From Cedecea selenatireducens (lineage in GTDB: Bacteria; Pseudomonadota; Gammaproteobacteria; Enterobacterales; Enterobacteriaceae): a DNA stretch of 64,000 nt. Positions 7,512 to 16,055 of the stretch are shown here, piece by piece. Position numbers and translations under genes: made by a program. Location: contig NZ_JBHIKW010000003.1 in assembly GCF_042138895.1 (NCBI RefSeq), positions 372,001 to 436,000 on the forward strand, read 5' to 3'. The notes below the pieces were generated by a model, which was not told the DNA's origin, searched no databases, and saw nothing but the letters and a program-made list of their open reading frames with translations. The stretch's first letter is position 1, and each line of letters starts with the position of its first letter.

Positions 7512-9191
7512 TCAGCCGTTATTCCCCGACACGTCCCGGTAAACCATCAGATTGTTACGCTTCTCACCGGGACGATTATCTTCCCAGAAAAATGTCATTC
7601 CCGCAGGCGCAGGCTGTAGCTTATCGCCGAGCACAATCAGCCAGCGGCAATTCTCAGGCCTGCTGAAGGTCTTTTGTGGCCGATGCAGAATGCCGGCAAA
7701 GTAGTAGAGCATCGGTGCTTCAGATTCACCAATGCGGTAAGACGCCATACAGTCATTCGCCTGGTACTGCCCGGCAAGGTGACTTTTGAGATCGGTAAAG
7801 ACGCCTTCGTAGCCTTTACTGTAATCGAACCAGCCGACCATCAAGGTAAACGCCACGCTCCAGACAGAGACCGCGCCTAATCCCCAACTCAGAGCGGCAC
7901 GCAATGCCGGGTTGAGCGCACCAGATAAACGCGCGCGGCTAAACCACAGCGCAGTGATAGCCAGAGCAAACAGGCACAGCGGCCAGGAGAAATGCAGCTC
8001 GTAGCTCGTCGGCAGCCAACGCTCAAGAGGATCCAACCACCCTCTTTTATCGCCGCTAATCTTCAGCAGATAGACGCCCCACACCACCACCAGCAGGACT
8101 GACCAGAGCGCGGCGGCAAAATAAGAGAAATAACGTAGCGTTTTCTCTTTTATTAACGGCAGCAGCTGAGAGCCCAATATGGCCAGCGGGCCAACAAAGG
8201 GCATCAGATATAAAGCACGGCTGCTCGCCGACATCTGCAGAACAATAATCCCCAGCAGCGGAAACAGAGTAATAGCAAAGTCATCCTGACTCTTCAGGCG
8301 CTTAAGAGGGTGACGGAGAAAATATAGCGTTGCCAGTATGCCGGACGGCAGTGCAAAAAGCACAATCGCCTCGGGGACTCGCATCAGATTGGCTTTAGCC
8401 CCGAGCTTTGCAACAGAAAACCCCAGGAAGCGGCCAATGTTATTTTCCCAGAACCACACTATAAACAGATCCGGATGCTTCATATAAAGCAGTACCGGCC
8501 AGGGAAGAATAAAGGCAAGTGAAACGACTCCCGCAAGAATAACAGGCTTCCAAAAGGATTTTGTCCGGCATTGCGCGAAAAATAGAGAACTAAAAAATAG
8601 CGTTATCCACAGCACGCCGGGAATAAAAACGCCTTTCGATAACAGAGTGACCACCGTCCCCACGCAAACCCATACGGCCGAGGCGGCTATTTTTTCCTGA
8701 CGGATAAGTCCTACAATGCCATAGAGCGCCACGGTTGCACCGGCAGTGAGGGCCGTATCGCTGAACATATCATGGCTGTGACGCAGAATGCCCGGAGCGC
8801 TGACATACACGGTGAAAGCTAGCCAAATACGGTAATCCGTCAGGCTTTCACTACGAAATACTCTCCTCGCCAGCAGAATAAAAAATGAAAAATTAATAAC
8901 AGAAAACAATAACGTTGCGGTGCGAGCTGCATCATGCATCGGCAGTACGCCAGAGAATAAATGCACCATCAGCGTGGCCGTCCAGTAATAAAGCGGTGGT
9001 TTTTCCATAAAAGGCTCACCGGCATTCACAGGCACCAACCAGTTGCCTGTTTCATACATGGTTTGAATCACGCCAAAAGTATAATTTTCATCCTGCTTCC
9101 ACGGCGTATGCCCATATATTCCCGGCAGTAAATAAATAAACAGAAAACCAATAAACAAAAGAAGTATTTTCCCATCCTTGCGCTGCAACAT
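7512..9191 (-). CDS. GT39/ArnT-like membrane glycosyltransferase
   Basis: A 559-residue polytopic protein of the lipid-carrier-dependent glycosyltransferase family (PMT/ArnT fold). The first periplasmic loop carries PWKQDENYTFGVIQTMYETG, where an acidic residue corresponds to the catalytic position of the family. It also carries EPFMEKPPLYYW, the typical KPPLYYW motif near residue 64. About a dozen hydrophobic helices follow, then a C-terminal periplasmic domain. It is probably not ArnT itself, since no arn operon surrounds it. The donor is likely an undecaprenyl-phosphate-linked sugar; the acceptor is unknown. AAGGAG precedes the ATG, and the gene stands alone between asr and the heme locus. 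Confidence 0.75.
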   Translation of the reverse strand: MLQRKDGKILLLFIGFLFIYLLPGIYGHTPWKQDENYTFGVIQTMYETGNWLVPVNAGEPFMEKPPLYYWTATLMVHLFSGVLPMHDAARTATLLFSVINFSFFILLARRVFRSESLTDYRIWLAFTVYVSAPGILRHSHDMFSDTALTAGATVALYGIVGLIRQEKIAASAVWVCVGTVVTLLSKGVFIPGVLWITLFFSSLFFAQCRTKSFWKPVILAGVVSLAFILPWPVLLYMKHPDLFIVWFWENNIGRFLGFSVAKLGAKANLMRVPEAIVLFALPSGILATLYFLRHPLKRLKSQDDFAITLFPLLGIIVLQMSASSRALYLMPFVGPLAILGSQLLPLIKEKTLRYFSYFAAALWSVLLVVVWGVYLLKISGDKRGWLDPLERWLPTSYELHFSWPLCLFALAITALWFSRARLSGALNPALRAALSWGLGAVSVWSVAFTLMVGWFDYSKGYEGVFTDLKSHLAGQYQANDCMASYRIGESEAPMLYYFAGILHRPQKTFSRPENCRWLIVLGDKLQPAPAGMTFFWEDNRPGEKRNNLMVYRDVSGNNG

Positions 9192-9444
9192 AAAAACATC
9201 ACTCCTTTACATGATTTGACTGATTATTTCTGGCGGTAACTAACCAGGAGGCATTTGGAATTAAGGCATACCCTGCCGCAAGACATTACAAACCTGGAAC
9301 ACAACGGAAAATAAACAGCGTGCGTCATTCCAGGCTCATGGCAGCTTTTTGCGGGTTTGTTGATGAAATAAACAGGTTAGAAACATAAAAAGGATCGATC
9401 CTGCCATAGACATGGGACGCGCCCCCTCTTTTCAAAGACGCCGC

Positions 9445-9470
9445 GCAACTTTGACCAAAATCAAAGTTGC
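9445..9470 (+). promoter_or_regulatory. FNR-like palindrome upstream of the heme operon
   Basis: A perfect 10-bp inverted repeat (GCAACTTTGA / TCAAAGTTGC) with a six-base centre contains TTGACCAAAATCAA at 9451-9464, one base from the FNR consensus TTGAT-N4-ATCAA. Its centre is about 70 bases before the inferred transcription start, a class I activator position. FNR control is inferred; it fits an operon for oxygen-independent heme breakdown. Confidence 0.55.
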
Positions 9471-9492
9471 ATCTGGTTAGCAGGTTAAACGG

Positions 9493-9521
9493 TGGATATG
9501 CGTGACCGGCCTGGATATAAA
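9493..9521 (+). promoter_or_regulatory. Probable sigma-70 promoter of the heme operon
   Basis: TGGATA (9493-9498) and TATAAA (9516-9521) are separated by 17 bases. Transcription would begin near 9528, directly at the Fur-like box. The -35 matches only four of six consensus bases. Confidence 0.4.
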
Positions 9522-9528
9522 GGCGAAC

Positions 9529-9547
9529 GATAATAACTATCATTACC
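9529..9547 (+). promoter_or_regulatory. Fur-like box before the TonB heme receptor
   Basis: GATAATAACTATCATTACC closely matches the 19-bp Fur consensus GATAATGATAATCATTATC, and lies 19 bases before the receptor ATG. It indicates iron repression of the whole receptor-chuTWXY operon. The rest of the 9192-9565 gap shows nothing beyond the elements listed. Confidence 0.8.
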
Positions 9548-9565
9548 GTTCGCAAGGATGAGTTT

Positions 9566-11710
9566 ATGCCAGGGAAACGTAAAACCTACACGGCCTTTTC
9601 AGCCATACCTCTGTTTGTTGCGGGAGCCGTTGCCGCTCCCGCCGCTGCATTTGCCCAGGAAAACACCGCGCCTGAAGATACCATCATCGTCAGCGCCAGC
9701 CGCTCGGAAACCAACCTCTGGAACAGCCCGGTCACCGTCCAGGTCGTGGACAGAAAAACGCTTGAGAACTCAACCAGCGTCTCGATTGCCGACGATCTGC
9801 GTGACATTCCCGGCGTAGAAGTCACGGATAATTCACTGGCGGGGCGAAAGCAGATCCGCATCCGCGGGGAAGCCTCGTCACGCGTGCTGGTTTTGATTGA
9901 TGGCCAGCAGGTCACCTGGCAGCGCGCCGGCCAGGACTACGGCGCGGGCCTGCTTATCGATGAATCCGCCCTGGAGCGAATTGAAGTTATTAAAGGCCCC
10001 TACTCCGTTCTTTATGGCTCACAGGCCATCGGCGGGGTGGTGAATTTCATCACCAAAAAAGGCGGTGACAAGCCGCTGGGCGGGCTGGTAAAAGCCACCT
10101 GGAACTCGGCAACGGCAGGCTGGCAGGAATCCGCCGCCGCCTGGGGCAGCATCGGCCAGTTCGACTATCGCATTAACGGCAGCTACTCGGATCAGGGCAA
10201 CAGAAAAACGCCAGACGGACGGCTGGATAACACCCACTTCCGCAATAACGGCCAGGGCCTGTGGCTGGGCTACAGCTTCGACCGCCAGAAAATCGGCCTG
10301 TCTCTCGACCGCTACCGCCTCTCCACGCAAACCTGGTACAGCGATCCGGCTCACCAGTTCGATACTTTTAGCGTCAGGATCCCGGCAATGACGCGGGAAA
10401 AAATCGGGCTGTTTTACGATTATGACGTCGACGGAAACTACCTGAAAAAAACCCACCTCGATGCCTATAACCAGACCGTCGAACGCCAGTTTGAAAATGA
10501 AGTCGCCACTACGCAGCCGATTCCCTCGCCCATCATCCAGGCGTTAAGCGTTAAAAATCAGACCCAAACCCACGATAAGCAGTACACCCAGGGCGTGACG
10601 CTGCAAACTAACTTCTCGCTGCCGGCCGGGAACGATCTGGTGCTTGGGGCGCAGTATCAGCACGACAAAGTGAACCAGAATTCCAGCGGCTACACGCGCC
10701 AGACGGCGAAAACCGGGTTCTTTGATATCGAAACCCGCACCCGGTCGCAGGATAAATCAGAGCAAACTAATACCTCGCTGTTTGCTCAGAACGCCTGGCA
10801 TCTGGCCGATGACTGGACCTGGACCGTGGGAGCCAGGCAATACTGGCTGGCCTCAAAGCTCATCAACAGCAGCTCGCAAACGGTTGAAGGCGGTGTGGCA
10901 ACCAGCAGCACCAAAGGCGACAAGTCGACCAGCGATAGCCAGTTTGTGGGTGCCACCAGCCTGAACTACTCCGGGTTTAAAGATATCGAGCTGCGCGCCG
11001 CCTTTGCCCAGGGCTACGTCTTCCCGACGCTGGTACAGCAATTTATGCAAACCTCCGCCGGCGGCGGCCTGACTTATGGCAACCAGAACCTGAGCCCTGA
11101 ACATTCCAATAACTACGAAATCGGTGCCCGCTATAAGGGCAATCTGTGGTTGGTGGACGGCACGGCATACTACTCCGAAGCGAAAGATTACATCGCTTCG
11201 CGGGCCTGCGAAGGGCAAGCCGTTTGTCAGGGAAACAGCGGCAGCGCACGAGCCGACTACCGCTACTACGACAATATCAATCGAGCCAAAACCTACGGCA
11301 TAGAGCTCAGCGCCGAGTATAACGGCTGGGCCATCTCCCCTTATCTGAGCGGTAACCTCCTGCGTCGTCAGTATCAGAGCAGCACGTTGAAAACCTGGGA
11401 TACCGGGGAACCCGCCGTTAACGGCCGCTTTGGGGTCAGGCATACGCTGATGCTCAACGCCATGAACCTCACCTCCGACGCCTTCATCCGCGCCGCTTCC
11501 CGAGCCAAAGAAAATACCGGCGACGGTGAAAGGCGCTACCCCGGCTGGGCTACGCTGAATCTGGCGGTAAATGCAGAATTTGGTGACAACGACCAGTACC
11601 AGGTCAACTTTGCGCTGAATAATCTGACCAACAAGCGCTACCAGACCGCCCACGAATCTATTCCGGAAGCGGGCTTCAATACGGCCCTCGGCTTTGGGTG
11701 GAAATTCTGA
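9566..11710 (+). CDS. TonB-dependent outer-membrane heme receptor
   Basis: A 714-residue TonB-dependent receptor. A signal peptide ends around AAPAAAFAQ (residue 31), then comes a TonB box-like EDTIIVSAS. The plug domain contains DLRDIPGVEVTD, RIRGEASSRVLVLIDGQQV and RIEVIKGPYSVLYGSQAIGG, and a 22-strand barrel ends ALGFGWKF with a terminal aromatic. It differs clearly from E. coli ChuA (660 residues). Heme or hemoprotein as ligand is inferred from the downstream chuT-W-X-Y homologues. It is first in the operon, behind Fur-like and FNR-like sites, and its stop overlaps the chuT start by one base. Confidence 0.85.
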   Translation: MPGKRKTYTAFSAIPLFVAGAVAAPAAAFAQENTAPEDTIIVSASRSETNLWNSPVTVQVVDRKTLENSTSVSIADDLRDIPGVEVTDNSLAGRKQIRIRGEASSRVLVLIDGQQVTWQRAGQDYGAGLLIDESALERIEVIKGPYSVLYGSQAIGGVVNFITKKGGDKPLGGLVKATWNSATAGWQESAAAWGSIGQFDYRINGSYSDQGNRKTPDGRLDNTHFRNNGQGLWLGYSFDRQKIGLSLDRYRLSTQTWYSDPAHQFDTFSVRIPAMTREKIGLFYDYDVDGNYLKKTHLDAYNQTVERQFENEVATTQPIPSPIIQALSVKNQTQTHDKQYTQGVTLQTNFSLPAGNDLVLGAQYQHDKVNQNSSGYTRQTAKTGFFDIETRTRSQDKSEQTNTSLFAQNAWHLADDWTWTVGARQYWLASKLINSSSQTVEGGVATSSTKGDKSTSDSQFVGATSLNYSGFKDIELRAAFAQGYVFPTLVQQFMQTSAGGGLTYGNQNLSPEHSNNYEIGARYKGNLWLVDGTAYYSEAKDYIASRACEGQAVCQGNSGSARADYRYYDNINRAKTYGIELSAEYNGWAISPYLSGNLLRRQYQSSTLKTWDTGEPAVNGRFGVRHTLMLNAMNLTSDAFIRAASRAKENTGDGERRYPGWATLNLAVNAEFGDNDQYQVNFALNNLTNKRYQTAHESIPEAGFNTALGFGWKF

Positions 11711-12552
11711 TGAAGAAAAGTCATTTTGCCGTACTGCTGGCGCTGACGGCGTCATTTTCCACCGCTGCCGGCGAGCGGCTGGTTGTTGCCGGAGGTTCAC
11801 TGACAGAACTCGTTTACGCGCTGGGCGCAGGCGCTCAGGTAGTTGGCGTAGACGAAACCACAGCCTGGCCGCCGGAAACGGAAAAATTGCCGCACACCGG
11901 CCCGTGGATGCAGCTCAGCAGCGAAGCCATATTGTCGCTGCGCCCTGAGCGCTTCATCACCTGGCAGGACGCTGGCCCACACATCGTCTTTGAACAGCTT
12001 AAAAAAACCAAAGTGAACGTGCTGTTGCTCCCACGAGTTCCCGCCACGGTCGAACAAATGTATGAAAATATTCAAACACTTGCTAATGCCCTGGGTAGCC
12101 CGCAGCAGGGCAAAGCACTGATTGCCAGCCTGCGCCAACGGCTGGAGGCCGTAGCCAAAAGCAGCGCCCTCAAACCCCATCCCGTCAGGGCGATGTTTAT
12201 TCTCTCTGCAGGCGGCAGCCTGCCGCAGGTTGCCGGCGTGGGCAGCGTGGCCGACACCATCCTGAAAATGGCGGGAGCCAGCAATATCGCCGGGCATCGC
12301 CAGTATCAGAGCTACAGCACCGAAGCGATGATAGCTGCGAATCCGGACGTGATTGTCGCCACGACCCAAATGACGCAGGGCAACCCTGACGCGCTGAAGG
12401 CCATTCCCGGCATCACCCACACATCGGCCTGGAAAAATAAGCGGATAGTCATCATCGATCGGGCGCTGATCCTGGGCATGGGCCCGCGTATCGCAGAAGC
12501 CGTGGAACTACTGCATCACCAGTTTTGGCCTGATTCCGGCCAGAACGATTAA
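11710..12552 (+). CDS. chuT: Periplasmic heme-binding protein ChuT/HmuT-like
   Basis: A 280-residue periplasmic binding protein of the helical-backbone (BtuF/HmuT) class. It has a short signal peptide (MKKSHFAVLLALTASFSTAAG) and VVAGGSLTELVYALGAG at the start of the mature protein. It would carry heme to an inner-membrane ABC importer. The start at 11710 overlaps the receptor TGA and avoids an upstream in-frame Met inside the receptor gene. E. coli ChuT is longer (about 330). No permease or ATPase gene (chuU/hmuV) lies nearby, so its importer must be elsewhere or it uses another transporter. Confidence 0.82.
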   Translation: MKKSHFAVLLALTASFSTAAGERLVVAGGSLTELVYALGAGAQVVGVDETTAWPPETEKLPHTGPWMQLSSEAILSLRPERFITWQDAGPHIVFEQLKKTKVNVLLLPRVPATVEQMYENIQTLANALGSPQQGKALIASLRQRLEAVAKSSALKPHPVRAMFILSAGGSLPQVAGVGSVADTILKMAGASNIAGHRQYQSYSTEAMIAANPDVIVATTQMTQGNPDALKAIPGITHTSAWKNKRIVIIDRALILGMGPRIAEAVELLHHQFWPDSGQND

Positions 12553-12581
12553 GGATTACTTCGAAATGAGCGACGCTGAAC

Positions 12582-13928
12582 ATGAAACCTGAACTGGATC
12601 TCCTGGCGCACTTCGCGCAACCCGGCGGGCAACCTTTTAAAGATCGTCACGCTACCATGCCGTGGCGCGGCGCTGCACCCGTTGCCAAAGAGCAGCTTGA
12701 GCAAACCTGGCAGCAGGTGATTGCCAGCCCGACGCCTCCCGGCAAAAGGCTGGTCTATCTGCATATTCCCTTCTGCGCAACGCACTGTACCTTCTGCGGT
12801 TTTTATCAGAATCGCTACGAAGAAGACCACTGCGAGCGTTACACCCACGCGCTGCTCAGGGAAATTGAGCTGGAGGCCAGCAGCCCGCTGCACCAGTCCG
12901 CGCCCATTCACGCCATCTACTTTGGCGGGGGCACGCCTTCGGCGCTTTCGGCAAAAGATTTGGCGCGGATCATTACCGCCCTGCGCCGCAGCCTGCCGCT
13001 GGCGCCTGACTGCGAAATCACCATTGAAGGCCGGGTGCTGAATTTTGACGATGAGCGCATCGATGCCTGCCTCGACGCGGGCGCAAACCGTTTCTCCATC
13101 GGCATTCAGTCGTTTAACAGCAAAATCCGCAAGAAAATGGCACGCACGTCCGACGGCCCCACCGCCCGGCGCTTTATGGAAAACCTCTGCAAACGCGATC
13201 GCGCCGCCGTGGTGTGCGACCTGCTGTTTGGCCTGCCGGGTCAGGATCGGCAACTGTGGGCAGAGGATCTGTCTATCGCGCGGGACATCGGCCTCGATGG
13301 CGTCGACCTTTATGCTCTGAACCTGCTGCCGCAAACGCCGCTGGGTAAAGCCGTGGAAAACGGACGTGTTGCGCTACCTTCACCGGCAGAACGCAGGGAT
13401 CTGTACCTTCAGGGCTGCGACTTCATGGACAGCGCGGGCTGGCGCTGCATCAGCAACAGCCACTGGGCGCGCACCACGCGAGAGCGCAACCTCTACAACC
13501 TGCTGATAAAGCAAGGCGCAGACTGCCTGGCCTTTGGCTCAGGGGCGGGCGGCTCGGTCAACGGCTATTCCTGGATGGTTGAGCGTAACCTTGAAAACTG
13601 GCACACCGCCGTTGCCGCCGGGAAAAAGCCGCTGATGATGATGGCCCACACCACCGACCCTGGCTACCGCTGGCGGCATCGGCTGCAGGCCGGGATTGAA
13701 ACTGCACGCGTGCCGCTCGATGAATTGACCGCTGATGCACATCTGCTCCAGCCGCTGCTCACCCAGTGGCATGAATCCGGCCTGACGCGCGATGACGCTC
13801 TCTGCCTGCGCCTGACCGACGAAGGCCGCTTCTGGGCCAGCAATATCTTCCAGTCCCTGCAGACGCTGATTTCGACCCTGAATACCCCAATAACAACGGA
13901 CAACAATCCACAAGGAGCTCCCCTATGA
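12582..13928 (+). CDS. chuW: Radical-SAM anaerobilin synthase ChuW/HutW
   Basis: Cytoplasmic radical-SAM methyltransferase of the HemN/HutW group, 448 residues, close to E. coli ChuW. In E. coli this enzyme opens the heme ring without oxygen, releasing iron and the linear tetrapyrrole anaerobilin. The [4Fe-4S] motif is HIPFCATHCTFCGF with Cys65, Cys69 and Cys72 (CxxxCxxC). IYFGGGTPSAL supplies the SAM-binding Gly-rich stretch. It follows chuT by 29 bases and overlaps chuX by four bases (ATGA). The FNR-like site upstream of the operon fits an anaerobic role. Confidence 0.9.
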   Translation: MKPELDLLAHFAQPGGQPFKDRHATMPWRGAAPVAKEQLEQTWQQVIASPTPPGKRLVYLHIPFCATHCTFCGFYQNRYEEDHCERYTHALLREIELEASSPLHQSAPIHAIYFGGGTPSALSAKDLARIITALRRSLPLAPDCEITIEGRVLNFDDERIDACLDAGANRFSIGIQSFNSKIRKKMARTSDGPTARRFMENLCKRDRAAVVCDLLFGLPGQDRQLWAEDLSIARDIGLDGVDLYALNLLPQTPLGKAVENGRVALPSPAERRDLYLQGCDFMDSAGWRCISNSHWARTTRERNLYNLLIKQGADCLAFGSGAGGSVNGYSWMVERNLENWHTAVAAGKKPLMMMAHTTDPGYRWRHRLQAGIETARVPLDELTADAHLLQPLLTQWHESGLTRDDALCLRLTDEGRFWASNIFQSLQTLISTLNTPITTDNNPQGAPL

Positions 13929-14422
13929 CTTCCGTTTCCCTCGCTGACTACTTAAAAACCCAGCCAGACGGCACGCTGGAATCCATCGCCGCACAATATA
14001 ATGTCACCCTGCTGGACGTAGTGACTCAGTTGCCTGCTCTGGCCCTGGTCAGCGGCGAGCGATTTGACACAGTGTGGGATACCGTTGCCGAATGGGGCAG
14101 CGTCACCACGCTGGTGCATACCGCCGACCTGATTATTGAATTTTCCGGCGAGCTGCCTTCCGGCTTCCACCGCCACGGCTACTTCAACCTGCGCGGCAAG
14201 AAAGGCATGACGGGGCACATCAAGGCGAGCAACTGCACCCACATCGCGCTGATTGAGCGTAAATTTATGGGGATGGACACAGCCTCGATTCTGTTCTTCA
14301 ATCAGGCGGGCAGCGCGATGCTGAAAATCTTCATCGGGCGCGACGATCATCGTCAGTTACTGGCAGACCAGCTCGCGGCTTTCCGGGCGCTGGCAGAGAC
14401 ACTTAAGGGAAATATTGCATGA
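13925..14422 (+). CDS. chuX: Heme utilisation carrier ChuX/HutX
   Basis: A 165-residue protein of the ChuX/HutX family, the same size as E. coli ChuX. These cytoplasmic dimers bind heme and pass it to degradation enzymes. VTTLVHTADLIIEFSGELPS and GFHRHGYFNLRGKKGMTGHI match the family core. It overlaps chuW by four bases and chuY by four bases, so translation of the three is coupled. Confidence 0.88.
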   Translation: MTSVSLADYLKTQPDGTLESIAAQYNVTLLDVVTQLPALALVSGERFDTVWDTVAEWGSVTTLVHTADLIIEFSGELPSGFHRHGYFNLRGKKGMTGHIKASNCTHIALIERKFMGMDTASILFFNQAGSAMLKIFIGRDDHRQLLADQLAAFRALAETLKGNIA

Positions 14423-15042
14423 CGCCATGGTTAATTTTTGGAGCCGGGGGTAAAGGCGTAGGCGCGCTAACCGCGAAGCTGGCGCTGGCGGAAAGCCGCC
14501 CCGTTGTTGCGCTGGTGCGTAATGCAGAGGCCGCAGCAAAACTGCGGGAGGCTGGCGCTCAGGTGATTATCGGTGACGCCTGCGATGCAGACGCGGTCAC
14601 AGAAGCCTGTCGCCTTGCGGGCCAGGACGCAACCGTCATCTCGACAATGGGCGGCGCGCAGGATTACCTGGCGCACCGCACCGTTATCGACTGCGCCGAA
14701 AAATCCGGGATCTCGCGGATGGTGCTGGTCACCTCTTTGGGCTGCGGAGAAAGCTGGGCTTACTTGTCCGACCGTGCAAAAGCTGGTTTCGGCCAGGCGG
14801 TGCGGGAAAAATCTCTCGCGGAAAGCTGGCTGCAAACCAGCACGCTGGACTTTGCCATCGTTCGCCCCGGCGGCCTGCTTCACGGCGAGCCAACCGGTAA
14901 GGCCGTTCTGAGCCAGGCCCCCGAAATTCACGGCATGGTGATGCGTGCCGACGTCGCCGCGCACGTGGCCGAACTGGCAAAAGCCCCCCGCCTGAACTGC
15001 CAGGTTTATGGCCTCGTTGAACCGGGGCTGAAACCGGCTTAA
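14419..15042 (+). CDS. chuY: NAD(P)H-dependent anaerobilin reductase ChuY-like
   Basis: A 207-residue Rossmann-fold protein of the NAD(P)-binding SDR-like family. The nucleotide motif is FGAGGKGVGALTAKLAL at the N-terminus, with VISTMGGAQDYLAHRTVIDC and LVTSLGCGES following. It matches ChuY, which in E. coli O157:H7 reduces the ChuW product. It is the last gene of the operon, overlapping chuX. In E. coli chuU and hmuV would follow; here yghU follows. An inverted GCCGGGCT/AGCCCGGC pair at about 15049-15084 may end the transcript. Confidence 0.85.
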   Translation: MTPWLIFGAGGKGVGALTAKLALAESRPVVALVRNAEAAAKLREAGAQVIIGDACDADAVTEACRLAGQDATVISTMGGAQDYLAHRTVIDCAEKSGISRMVLVTSLGCGESWAYLSDRAKAGFGQAVREKSLAESWLQTSTLDFAIVRPGGLLHGEPTGKAVLSQAPEIHGMVMRADVAAHVAELAKAPRLNCQVYGLVEPGLKPA

Positions 15043-15156
15043 CACCGTGCCGGGCTTTCGCTTTTCTGGCGGTATAGCCCGGCCAGCTCTTCCCTCTTGC
15101 TACACTTCCAGATAGTTTCATTAGATAACTAACCTGAGAAGAAGGCAGATAACGCT

Positions 15157-16002
15157 ATGTCCGAACACAACTACCAGCCACCAAAAGTCTGGACCTGGAA
15201 CAAGACCGAAGCAGGCCAGTTCTCCAGCATCAACCGCCCGGTTTCCGGCCCAACTCACGAAAAAACGCTGCCGGTCGGCAAGCATCCGCTGCAGCTTTAT
15301 TCCCTTGGCACGCCTAACGGGCAGAAGGTGACTATTCTGCTGGAAGAGCTGCTGGCGCTGGGCATCAGCGGGGCAGAATACGACGCACACCTGATTCGTA
15401 TCGGTGAAGGCGATCAGTTCTCCAGCGGCTTTGTAGAAGTAAACCCGAACTCCAAGATCCCGGCGCTGTTTGACCATTCCGTCACGCCGCCGCTGCGCGT
15501 ATTTGAGTCCGGCAACATCCTGCTTTACCTCGCAGAAAAATTCGGCCACTTCCTGCCGAAGGACATCGCCGGGCGTACCGAAGCGCTGAACTGGCTGTTC
15601 TGGCTGCAGGGTTCTGCGCCATATCTGGGCGGCGGTTTCGGTCACTTCTACCACTATGCGCCGGTCAAAATTGAGTACGCCATCAACCGCTTTGCGATGG
15701 AAGCCAAGCGCCAGCTGGACGTGCTCGACAAACAGCTGGAGAATCATCGCTTTATCGCCGGAGATGAATACACCATCGCCGATATTGCGATCTTTACCTG
15801 GTACGGTGCGCTGGCAAAAGGCGGCCTGTACGAATCCGCCGAGTTCCTGGACGTGGCTTCTTATAAGCACTTTGGTCGCTGGGCCGATGAAGTGGCTAAC
15901 CGCCCGGCGGTTAAACGCGGCCGCATCGTGAACCGCACTTGGGGCGATGTGCAGCTGGCCGAGCGCCATGATGCTTCAGATTTTGATGATTTAGGATTGT
16001 AG
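15157..16002 (+). CDS. yghU: Glutathione transferase-like disulfide reductase YghU
   Basis: A 281-residue cytosolic protein nearly matching E. coli YghU (288), a Nu-class GST with disulfide-bond reductase activity that binds two glutathiones. Recognisable blocks are VWTWNKTEAGQFSSINRPVS, PVGKHPLQLYSLGTPNGQKV and ESGNILLYLAEKFG in the thioredoxin-like half, then FGHFYHYAPVKIEYAINRF in the helical half. The ATG follows GAGAAGGCAG. It lies about 115 bases after chuY in the same direction but is probably a separate transcription unit. Confidence 0.95.
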   Translation: MSEHNYQPPKVWTWNKTEAGQFSSINRPVSGPTHEKTLPVGKHPLQLYSLGTPNGQKVTILLEELLALGISGAEYDAHLIRIGEGDQFSSGFVEVNPNSKIPALFDHSVTPPLRVFESGNILLYLAEKFGHFLPKDIAGRTEALNWLFWLQGSAPYLGGGFGHFYHYAPVKIEYAINRFAMEAKRQLDVLDKQLENHRFIAGDEYTIADIAIFTWYGALAKGGLYESAEFLDVASYKHFGRWADEVANRPAVKRGRIVNRTWGDVQLAERHDASDFDDLGL

Positions 16003-16055
16003 TACTCACCCTCTGGAAGAAGTCTCTTAGCCACAAATATCGTCCATGAAATTCG

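Noticed and set aside
10853..11800. A 315-codon frame antisense to the heme receptor
   Set aside because: It crosses the receptor-chuT junction on the opposite strand and has no domain signature.
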